Below are positions 42,491-49,102 of a DNA stretch of 64,000 nucleotides, one piece after another. The notes under the pieces were generated by a model, which saw nothing but the letters and a program-made list of their open reading frames with translations, made no database searches and was not told the DNA's origin. The DNA is from Seonamhaeicola algicola (GTDB lineage Bacteria; Bacteroidota; Bacteroidia; Flavobacteriales; Flavobacteriaceae). The stretch's first letter is position 1, and each line of letters begins with the position of its first letter. A program made the position numbers and the translations under genes. The DNA lies in NCBI RefSeq assembly GCF_007997385.1, contig NZ_VOSC01000025.1:494691-558690 (forward strand), given 5' to 3'.

Positions 42491-43192
42491 CTAATGGCAA
42501 TCAATACTGCTGTTTACAACATCATAAACCGGTGCAGGCGATAGGTAAGGAATACCAAGGCCTAAGCCTCTTAAAATAAATAACGCGCCAATTATTACAA
42601 CAAAAACCGGAATAGCTTTTTGTATTTTTTGCCTAATGTTGCCTTTAAAAAAATTACTTGCATAAATAACAGTGGTCATTAATGGTATGGTGCCAACACC
42701 AAAAACAAGCATGTATAAACTGCCATTTAGTGCATTGCCGCCAGAAATAGCGCCAAAAACTGCCATGTAAACCAAACCACAAGGTAAAAAGCCATTTAAA
42801 AAACCAATAGTTAAAAACGTATCGGCCGATTTTTTTTTAAGCGAAGCACCTAAAGCGCCTTTAAGTTTTGCAATAACTTTGTAAATAGGTTTGGTAATGC
42901 CAAAATTATTTAGTTTTTGCTGCGGTATTAAAACAATAACAATCATTACAATACCAATAATTATTGAAATTTGTTGCTGAAAACCAAACAGATAAAAGCT
43001 TTTGCCTACAAGCCCAAAAAGTAAGCCAATAAGGCTGTAAGCCAGTAATCTGCCAAAATGGTAAGCTGTAATTTGTAGTGTTTTTTTTAAAGCACTTGTT
43101 CTATCAACAGGAAGCATAAAGGCAATTGGCCCGCACATACCAATACAGTGAAAACTACCCAAAATACCCAAAACAAATGCAGCGGCTAACAT
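42491..43192 (-). CDS. SafE/TauE-type (CcoS-associated) membrane protein, putative copper-handling
   Basis: 233 aa with six or seven membrane helices. The N-terminal motif FHCIGMCGPIAFMLP (HCxxMCGP) is diagnostic of the cytochrome-oxidase-linked sulfite-exporter-like/SafE group, and the Gly-rich FLNGFLPCGLVYMAVFGA with its Cys is the repeat half. The C-terminus ends SSIDCH. Members of this group next to cbb3 genes are thought to assist copper delivery or cytochrome biogenesis rather than sulfite export. It begins 1 bp after fixH, so the two are co-transcribed. Confidence 0.85.
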   Translation of the reverse strand: MLAAAFVLGILGSFHCIGMCGPIAFMLPVDRTSALKKTLQITAYHFGRLLAYSLIGLLFGLVGKSFYLFGFQQQISIIIGIVMIVIVLIPQQKLNNFGITKPIYKVIAKLKGALGASLKKKSADTFLTIGFLNGFLPCGLVYMAVFGAISGGNALNGSLYMLVFGVGTIPLMTTVIYASNFFKGNIRQKIQKAIPVFVVIIGALFILRGLGLGIPYLSPAPVYDVVNSSIDCH

Positions 43193-43193
43193 G

Positions 43194-43640
43194 TTAATAA
43201 ATTATAGACTCTTTAAACAAATAAGACATTCCGTTATATTGCCAATCAATTTTAATGTTCCAACGGCCATCTATCAAACGTGAGTCAGGTATGAGCAAAT
43301 GTGTATTAGATAATGAAATGGTACTTTCATAATCTAGTTGTTTGTTAGATGGCCTGTATAGGAACACTTTTCCAGTAATTTTTTTAAAATCTAAATCATT
43401 AGGAAACACAATTTTTAACCCTTCATTGGTGCGAGTAACAGTAATATTGGTGTTTAATTTTTTAGCATTTTTAAGCTTGTTAATATCCGTTTGGTATGCT
43501 AATTCTTCGGCATAATAATTTTCAACCACCAAATCATGATCATAATTAGCATTCACACTCATGGTAATAATAAAGTACATAATAAAGGCAATAAAGCCAA
43601 TAAAAGCAATTACAATACCGGTTCCCCAATTTAGTTTCAT
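43194..43640 (-). CDS. fixH: FixH/CcoH-family protein
   Basis: 148 aa. A single N-terminal membrane anchor (about 6-29, GIVIAFIGFIAFIMYFIIT) is followed by a periplasmic beta-domain with YDHDLVVENYYAEELAYQ, the conserved FixH entry, and near the end DGRWNIKIDWQYNGMSYLF. FixH/CcoH is required for assembly or stability of the cbb3 oxidase. It lies 1 bp before the SafE-like gene and 194 bp after ccoG; that gap holds an intergenic repeat and an inverted repeat, so it may be a separate transcript. Confidence 0.86.
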   Translation of the reverse strand: MKLNWGTGIVIAFIGFIAFIMYFIITMSVNANYDHDLVVENYYAEELAYQTDINKLKNAKKLNTNITVTRTNEGLKIVFPNDLDFKKITGKVFLYRPSNKQLDYESTISLSNTHLLIPDSRLIDGRWNIKIDWQYNGMSYLFKESIIY

Positions 43641-43656
43641 AATATTTGTATTTTAT

Positions 43657-43679
43657 AATCTTGAAGTTATTTCAAGATT
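43657..43679. repeat. perfect inverted repeat ahead of fixH
   Basis: AATCTTGAA (43657-43665) and TTCAAGATT (43671-43679) flank a 5-nt spacer, 17 bp upstream of the fixH start. It could be a short hairpin in the fixH leader, a dimeric-regulator operator, or part of transcription termination after ccoG. Its spacing differs from the TGA-N6-TCA sites found elsewhere in the window. Confidence 0.5.
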
Positions 43680-43695
43680 TAGTTTTTAATTTTTA

Positions 43696-43786
43696 GGGCA
43701 TTCCCCTAAAGGGTCGGGCTTTCGGCAGTCGCTTCTTTTCAAGAGAGCTCCAACAAATGCCTCAATCCCTAATGCGCTAATTTGCT
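43696..43786 (+). repeat. flavobacterial-type intergenic repeat, short copy
   Basis: A left module (GGGCATTCCCC...GGGTCGGGCTTTC, 43696-43723) and a right module (CAATCCCTAATGCGCT then TTTGCTAA, about 43763-43786) match those of the copy at 48902-49089 in order and polarity. The left module can form CCC/GGG hairpin pairs around TAAA. It fills the ccoG-fixH gap; no open reading frame is apparent. Confidence 0.7.
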
Positions 43787-43834
43787 AACTTCTGTTTTTA
43801 TAATTTCTGCCATATGTCACCTGTCATTGGTAAC

Positions 43835-45259
43835 CTACTTATAACTTCTAGGGCCTAAAAAATTAGCCGTACAAGTTTCAATAAGTGTATCATTGGCAAA
43901 AACACCAATTTTAATTTTATTTCTATCGCCGCTTAAAGCAGCATTATTAATTTCAATAAATAGAGTGCCTTCAGCAATACCTTGTTTTGGTACTGTAAAC
44001 ACATTAGTTGTTGATACTAATTTTAAATCACCTTTGTGTGATAATAGTTTAAGCGACACATTATCTATAGTTTTGGTGGTTTTATTTACCAATTTATAGG
44101 TAAATACATTACTAATAATGTTATTGTCTTTATGTTCATAAAGTTGCCCTGGTAGCCTTAAAACATTGGCTTCAACCTCGTTTCTTAAAAACAACATACC
44201 CGTTAAAATACCAATTAAAATGGTTAGTACAGCAACATAGCCTTTCATTCTGGCAGTTAGCTTAAAAGGTTTGTTGGTTTTAATGTTTTCTTCGCTGGCG
44301 TATCGTATCAATCCTTTTGGTAAATTAATGCTTTCCATAATATGGTCGCATTCATCAATGCAAGCAGTACAATTTACGCACTCTAGTTGTGTGCCATTTC
44401 TAATATCAATACCTGTAGGGCAAACGTTTACACACTGAAAACAGTCAATACAATCACCATGGCCTAAAGTATTTCTATCTTCATTTTTTCTAAATTTTTT
44501 TCTACCGTTAGTGCCTTCACCACGTTTATAATCATAAGCAACCACCACAGATTTTGTGTCTAAAAGTACACCTTGTAGCCTTCCGTAAGGGCAAGCAATT
44601 ACACAAACTTGTTCTCTAAACCAAGCAAAAATAAAGTAAAAAACAGCCGTGAAAATAGCTAAGGGAATAAGGGTGCCTATGTGGCTAAAAGGGCCATCAC
44701 TTATGTATTGTAAAAGTTTATCGCTTCCAATTAAATAGGCTAAAAAAATGTTAGCAATTAAAAATGAAATGATTAAAAATATAATAAGTTTAAGACCTTT
44801 TTTTCTTATTTTTTCGGCATTCCAAGGTTGTTTATTTAAGCGTATTTGTTTGCCTCTATCACCTTCAATCCAGTATTCAATACGTCTAAAAACCATTTCC
44901 ATAAAAATGGTTTGTGGGCAAATCCACCCGCAAAAAATTCTACCAAAAGCCACCGTAAATAGCGTAATAAATACCACGCCAATTATCATTGAAATTACAA
45001 ATAAGTGAAAATCTTGTGGCCAAAACGGAAACCCAAAAATGTTAAACCTACGTTCTAAAACATTAAAAAGTAAAAATTGATTACCGTTTATTTTAATAAA
45101 AGGCGCAGAAAATAAAAAAGCTAATAGGCCGTAGCTTACAAGTTTTCTTTTATCATAGTACTTACCGCTTGGTTTTTTAGGGTACACCCAAGCGCGTTTA
45201 CCTTCGTTGGTAATTGTGCTAATAGAATCTCTAAATATTTCGTTTTCGGGTGTTTCCAA
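43835..45259 (-). CDS. ccoG: cbb3 oxidase accessory protein CcoG (FixG-like ferredoxin)
   Basis: 474 aa. Membrane segments lie in the N-terminal half, with the NapH-like FCGWICPQ motif (Cys110 and Cys114). Two [4Fe-4S] sites follow: Cys270-x2-Cys273-x2-Cys276-x3-Cys280 and Cys294-x2-Cys297-x2-Cys300-x3-Cys304. An IgG-like C-terminal domain with one more membrane helix near 340 completes the FixG plan. CcoG reduces copper for cbb3 assembly in studied bacteria. The frame starts at TTG (45259); no upstream or nearby ATG exists, which with the palindrome just before it may keep its level low. It is 74 bp after ccoP. Confidence 0.92.
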   Translation of the reverse strand: METPENEIFRDSISTITNEGKRAWVYPKKPSGKYYDKRKLVSYGLLAFLFSAPFIKINGNQFLLFNVLERRFNIFGFPFWPQDFHLFVISMIIGVVFITLFTVAFGRIFCGWICPQTIFMEMVFRRIEYWIEGDRGKQIRLNKQPWNAEKIRKKGLKLIIFLIISFLIANIFLAYLIGSDKLLQYISDGPFSHIGTLIPLAIFTAVFYFIFAWFREQVCVIACPYGRLQGVLLDTKSVVVAYDYKRGEGTNGRKKFRKNEDRNTLGHGDCIDCFQCVNVCPTGIDIRNGTQLECVNCTACIDECDHIMESINLPKGLIRYASEENIKTNKPFKLTARMKGYVAVLTILIGILTGMLFLRNEVEANVLRLPGQLYEHKDNNIISNVFTYKLVNKTTKTIDNVSLKLLSHKGDLKLVSTTNVFTVPKQGIAEGTLFIEINNAALSGDRNKIKIGVFANDTLIETCTANFLGPRSYK

Positions 45260-45272
45260 TTTAATTTTATTT

Positions 45273-45302
45273 AAACCTGCAAGTACTAGTACTTGCAGGT
45301 TT
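45273..45302. repeat. perfect 30-nt palindrome between ccoP and ccoG
   Basis: AAACCTGCAAGTACT (45273-45287) is followed directly by its reverse complement (45288-45302). It lies 31 bp after the ccoP stop and 13 bp before the ccoG TTG. There is no T run on the minus strand, so it is more likely an mRNA stabilising or processing stem that splits expression of ccoNOQP from ccoG than a full terminator. Confidence 0.8.
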
Positions 45303-45333
45303 TAGTTAACATTAGTTAGTTTATGTAATAATG

Positions 45334-46227
45334 TTAGTTTTCAATATTTATATTCTCTTCAACCCATACATCGCCTTCAGCAGGTTTTGGGTTTGCTGGT
45401 GTTGTGCCTTGTAAGCTTAAAACGTAGCTAGCAACTTGTGCAATTTGCAAAGGTTTTAATTGTGTTTTCCAAGCAATCATACCTTTACCAGAGCGCCCAC
45501 CTTCAGAAACTGTTTTAAAAACATTTTTAATGCCGCCACCAAGAATCCAGTGTGCATCGGTTAAGTTAGGGCCAATACCACCTCCGCCATCGGCCATATG
45601 GCATGCAACACAGTTGGTGTTAAAAATAGCTTTACCAGCGTTTAAATCGGCCACATCTGTTAAAAGTGTTACAGTGTTAATATCAACTAAATTTTTGGCT
45701 GTTTTTTTATATTCATCAATAGCTATTTTAGCTTGGGCTAATTCGGTTTGTAATTCATCAATTTGCCCTGGGCCATCAAACATGTGAAACCTTACTAAGT
45801 ATATAGCTGCAAACACTATAGAAATGTAAAACCCATACAACCACCAAGGCGGTAAATTGTTGTCTAATTCTCTAATACCGTCATAATTATGATCTAAAAC
45901 TATTTCGCCTTCTTGTTCAATAGGTTTTTGGTCTAATAATTTGTTGTATAGTTTCTTAAACCAAGTAAACTGAACTGTTTTTTCTTTATCGGCTAGAAAG
46001 CGTGCTTTGGCAGCTTCATCCATTTTTTGAAGCATTACATTTTCTAGAGCGCCAACAATAGCTTCAATAGCAATTAAAATTAAAAGCACTAGAAATAGAA
46101 ATAGTAGTACTACCGGATATTCTATAAATGCAGGTTTATTGCCAGAGTCAATAAAAAATTCTACAACACCAAAGATGATGAAGAATACAATGGGTACTCT
46201 TACCCAAGATGGCATTAATTTTCTCAT
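45334..46227 (-). CDS. ccoP: cbb3-type cytochrome c oxidase subunit III, mono-heme
   Basis: 297 aa. Two N-terminal membrane segments (about 10-60) are followed by the FixP N-terminal motif HNYDGIRELDNNLPPWWLYG and a third helix (about 130-150). A coiled-coil-like stretch leads to a single cytochrome c domain with CVACH, GPNLTDAHW and GMIAWK (axial Met). Proteobacterial CcoP usually has two c hemes; here only one CxxCH exists, a form common in Bacteroidota. It passes electrons to CcoO within the oxidase. It overlaps ccoQ by 4 nt. Confidence 0.94.
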   Translation of the reverse strand: MRKLMPSWVRVPIVFFIIFGVVEFFIDSGNKPAFIEYPVVLLFLFLVLLILIAIEAIVGALENVMLQKMDEAAKARFLADKEKTVQFTWFKKLYNKLLDQKPIEQEGEIVLDHNYDGIRELDNNLPPWWLYGFYISIVFAAIYLVRFHMFDGPGQIDELQTELAQAKIAIDEYKKTAKNLVDINTVTLLTDVADLNAGKAIFNTNCVACHMADGGGGIGPNLTDAHWILGGGIKNVFKTVSEGGRSGKGMIAWKTQLKPLQIAQVASYVLSLQGTTPANPKPAEGDVWVEENINIEN

Positions 46228-46412
46228 GATATATTGTTGTTATTTTGGTTGTCTAAAGGCATATTACTAACAGTTTTTATGTAGTCTTTTTTAGCAGTTA
46301 CAACCCACCAAAACAGCGCTACAAAAAAGATGAAAAATATAAGTAAAGAGATGATTGGGTATATTTCTATACCTGTAATGCTCTCCATGTGGTTTTTTAC
46401 AAATTTTAACAT
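46224..46412 (-). CDS. ccoQ: CcoQ/FixQ-like small cbb3 oxidase subunit
   Basis: 62 aa with one membrane helix (YPIISLLIFFIFFVALFWWV) and a charged C-terminus, as in CcoQ/FixQ. The start may be M1 or M9 (MESITGIEIYP). It sits 6 bp after ccoNO and overlaps ccoP by 4 nt, exactly the operon place of ccoQ. CcoQ stabilises the assembled cbb3 complex. The sequence is too short for a stand-alone call; context carries most of the weight. Confidence 0.85.
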   Translation of the reverse strand: MLKFVKNHMESITGIEIYPIISLLIFFIFFVALFWWVVTAKKDYIKTVSNMPLDNQNNNNIS

Positions 46413-46418
46413 GATATA

Positions 46419-48617
46419 TTATTTTTGAGCTGTTTCAACATTAATATCTGTACCTAAGCGTTGTAAGTAGGCAATTAAAGCAACAATTTCTCTATTACGC
46501 ATTTCAACAAAAGCTTCGCCGTTTTCAGCAGCATACTTTTTGTTTGCTTCGTAATTTTTAGCAAAATCAGGATCAGCATATAGGTTTTCTTCAATTTGCT
46601 TGCCTTGTTCTAGCATGCTTTGTTGTGCATTGGCAATATCTTCATCTGTGTAAGGTACACCTAAAGACACCATGGTTTGCATTTTTGCTTCGGTTTGCGA
46701 TTTATCAAGCGTACTTGATGACCCCGAAATTAACCAAGGGTAACGTGGCATAATAGAACCAGATGAGGTGCTTTGCGGATCATACATGTGGTTAAAGTGC
46801 CAGTTGTCAGAGTATTTTCCGCCTATACGATGTAAATCTGGTCCGGTGCGTTTGCTTCCCCATAAAAACGGATGGTCATACACAAATTCTCCTGCTTTAC
46901 TGTATTCGCCATAGCGTTCAACTTCACTTCTAAACGGACGAATCATTTGTGAGTGGCAACCCACACAGCCTTCACGTATATAGATATCTCTTCCCTCTAA
47001 TTCTAAAGGAGTATATGGTTTTACACTTGCAATAGTTGGTATGTTAGATTTTACCATAATAGTTGGCACAATTTGAATAATACCACCAATTAAAATAGCA
47101 ACTGTTGCTAAAATTGTTAATTGTATTGGTCTGCGTTCTAACCACGTATGGAAACCTTCGCCAGCGGTACGTTTTTTGGTAACGCGTTCAAGCGCAGGAG
47201 CCTCGGCTAACTCATCTTCAACTTTACTTCCTTTTTTAATTGTAACAGCAATATTGTAAACCAAAATTAGTAAGCCAATAACATACATACTGCCACCAAT
47301 GGCACGCATCCAGTACATTGGTATAATTTCGGTAACTGTTTCTAAAAAGTTACCATAAACTAAGGTGCCATCAGGGTTAAATTGTTTCCACATACTAGCT
47401 TGGGTAAAGCCAGCAACATACATAGGTAATGCGTACATAATAATACCTAAAGTACCTAGCCAAAAATGTAAGTTTGCTAAAGGTAAAGAGTGTAGTTTTG
47501 TTTTAAATAAGCGTGGTATTAAATAGTAAATTATACCAAAAGCCATAAAGCCGTTCCAGGCTAAAGCACCAACGTGTACATGGGCAATAATCCAGTCTGT
47601 AAAGTGGGCAATAGCGTTTACGTTTTTAAGTGATAATGTAGGGCCTTCAAACGTTGCCATACCATAGCCAGTAATAGCTACTACCATAAACTTTAAAACA
47701 GGATCTGTTCTAACTTTATCCCAAGCGCCACGTAAGGTTAATAAACCATTTATCATACCACCCCAAGATGGCATTAAAAGCATTACAGAAAATGTTACGC
47801 CTAAATTTTGTGCCCATTCTGGTAAAGCGGTATATAATAAGTGATGTGGTCCTGCCCAAATGTAAATGAATATTAACGACCAAAAGTGTACAATAGATAG
47901 CCTATATGAGTAAACAGGTCTGTTTGCGGCCTTAGGTACAAAGTAATACATTAAGCCTAAAAATGGTGTAGTTAAAAAGAAAGCCACAGCATTATGCCCG
48001 TACCACCATTGTACTAAGGCATCTTGAACACCAGCATACACAGAGTAGCTTTTCATACTTGAAAATGCAACAGGAAGCTCTAAACTATTAAAAATATGTA
48101 AAACAGCAACCGTAACAAATGTGGCAATGTAAAACCAAATAGCTACGTATAAATGGCGTTGTCTACGTTTTAAAATTGTCCAAATCATGTTAACACCAAA
48201 AACTACCCAAATAAGTGCAATGGCAATATCTATTGGCCACTCTAACTCGGCATATTCTTTTGATGTGCTGTAACCTAAAGGCAATGATATGGCAGCAGCT
48301 ACTATAATAAGTTGCCAACCCCAAAAGTTAATATTGCTTAACAAATCACTAGCCATACGGGTTTTAAGCAAGCGTTGTAATGAGTAGTAAATACCCGCAA
48401 ACATGGCGTTACCCACAAACGCAAAAATAACAGCATTGGTGTGTAGTGGCCTTAAGCGCCCAAAACTAAGCCATGCAATACCATCGGTTAGGTTTGGAAA
48501 CAAAAACATAAATGCCAGCAGTAAACCAACTAGCATACCTACAACCCCAAAAACTATTGTGGCATAAATAAACTTTGTAACGATTTTGTTATCGTAATGA
48601 AATTGTTGCATTTCCAT
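46419..48617 (-). CDS. ccoNO: fused cbb3-type cytochrome c oxidase subunits I and II (CcoN-CcoO)
   Basis: 732 aa. The CcoN part (about 1-480) has twelve membrane segments with the expected His ligands: RPLHTNAVIFAF (low-spin heme), WWYGHNAVAFFLT (CuB His-Tyr region), GPHHLLYTALPEW and IAHVHVGALAWNG. After a short linker (EDELAEAPALERVTKK) comes CcoO (about 510-732) with one anchor, LEGRDIYIREGCVGCHSQMI (heme c) and PRYPWL (axial Met region). Fusion of N and O is a Bacteroidota trait. This is the catalytic, high-affinity oxygen-reducing core. It starts 9 bp after ccoS. Confidence 0.96.
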   Translation of the reverse strand: MEMQQFHYDNKIVTKFIYATIVFGVVGMLVGLLLAFMFLFPNLTDGIAWLSFGRLRPLHTNAVIFAFVGNAMFAGIYYSLQRLLKTRMASDLLSNINFWGWQLIIVAAAISLPLGYSTSKEYAELEWPIDIAIALIWVVFGVNMIWTILKRRQRHLYVAIWFYIATFVTVAVLHIFNSLELPVAFSSMKSYSVYAGVQDALVQWWYGHNAVAFFLTTPFLGLMYYFVPKAANRPVYSYRLSIVHFWSLIFIYIWAGPHHLLYTALPEWAQNLGVTFSVMLLMPSWGGMINGLLTLRGAWDKVRTDPVLKFMVVAITGYGMATFEGPTLSLKNVNAIAHFTDWIIAHVHVGALAWNGFMAFGIIYYLIPRLFKTKLHSLPLANLHFWLGTLGIIMYALPMYVAGFTQASMWKQFNPDGTLVYGNFLETVTEIIPMYWMRAIGGSMYVIGLLILVYNIAVTIKKGSKVEDELAEAPALERVTKKRTAGEGFHTWLERRPIQLTILATVAILIGGIIQIVPTIMVKSNIPTIASVKPYTPLELEGRDIYIREGCVGCHSQMIRPFRSEVERYGEYSKAGEFVYDHPFLWGSKRTGPDLHRIGGKYSDNWHFNHMYDPQSTSSGSIMPRYPWLISGSSSTLDKSQTEAKMQTMVSLGVPYTDEDIANAQQSMLEQGKQIEENLYADPDFAKNYEANKKYAAENGEAFVEMRNREIVALIAYLQRLGTDINVETAQK

Positions 48618-48626
48618 ATTTAATTC

Positions 48627-48815
48627 TTAATCTTTTTTTTTGGTTAGTACAGTTTTTTCAATTTTATCTTTAATAAGTTCATCTTCAAAAAGCATACGAA
48701 CAGAAGGTGTGTAGCTATCATCATATTGTCCGCTTTTAACGGCTAAAATGAAAGCTATAAAAAAACCAACAGCTACAATTACGCTTATAGCTAATAAAAC
48801 ATATATAACACTCAT
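48627..48815 (-). CDS. ccoS: cbb3-type oxidase assembly protein CcoS
   Basis: 62 aa. A single membrane helix (VIYVLLAISVIVAVGFFIAF) is followed by WAVKSGQ-like sequence, here LAVKSGQYDDSYTPSVRMLF, with the CcoS hallmark SGQYDD and a charged tail. CcoS is needed for insertion of heme and copper into the oxidase. It is the first gene of ccoS-NO-Q-P-(G), with a Crp/Fnr-type operator and perfect -7 box upstream, and the CcoI gene lies further upstream beyond an intergenic repeat. Confidence 0.92.
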   Translation of the reverse strand: MSVIYVLLAISVIVAVGFFIAFILAVKSGQYDDSYTPSVRMLFEDELIKDKIEKTVLTKKKD

Positions 48816-48835
48816 ACCTATTTGAAGTTATGGGT

Positions 48836-48879
48836 CAAAAGTACCTTCAACCTTTATTTTATAAAATGACATTTGTCAT
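48836..48879 (-). promoter_or_regulatory. Crp/Fnr-type operator (48866-48879) with -7 box (48836-48843) for ccoS-NOQPG
   Basis: The near-perfect palindrome ATGACATTTGTCAT has its centre 29.5 bp from the first base of the minus-strand box TACTTTTG (TAnnTTTG exact). The ccoS ATG lies 20 bp beyond the box. No -33 TTG is visible. This is the best site in the window, as expected for an oxygen-regulated oxidase promoter. Confidence 0.78.
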
Positions 48880-48901
48880 GTTTCTTACCGTATCTTTTTT
48901 T

Positions 48902-49089
48902 GGGCGTTCCCCAATTGGGTCGGGCTTTCCATTATATCTTTTTTGTGTGTTATTACTTATCATGTTTTTGTGTGCTGTGGCAATCTTTTAAATCAATGAT
49001 ATTACTTCGTTGTACCTCCTCGTAATGCCGGCTTATTTGTAAAAACAAAAAAGGATGCCATTACAATCCCTAACGCACTTGTTTGCTAA
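48902..49089 (+). repeat. flavobacterial-type intergenic repeat, long copy
   Basis: The left module is GGGCGTTCCCC...GGGTCGGGCTTTCC (48902-48930) with the palindrome CCCAATTGGG. The right module is ACAATCCCTAACGCACTT then TTTGCTAA (about 49062-49089). The spacer is about 100 bases longer than in the copy at 43696 and carries complementary ATCTTTTTTG and CAAAAAAGGAT arms, so the whole may fold. It separates ccoI from the ccoS promoter. I recall related elements scattered in flavobacterial genomes, but cannot cite a description. Confidence 0.72.
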
Positions 49090-49102
49090 AACAGTTTTAT
49101 TC

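Noticed and set aside
43657-43679. Inverted repeat before fixH as a sixth member of the Crp/Fnr site set
   Set aside because: It has TTGAA-N5-TTCAA, not the TGA-N6-TCA spacing, and no -7 box at 29.5 bp.
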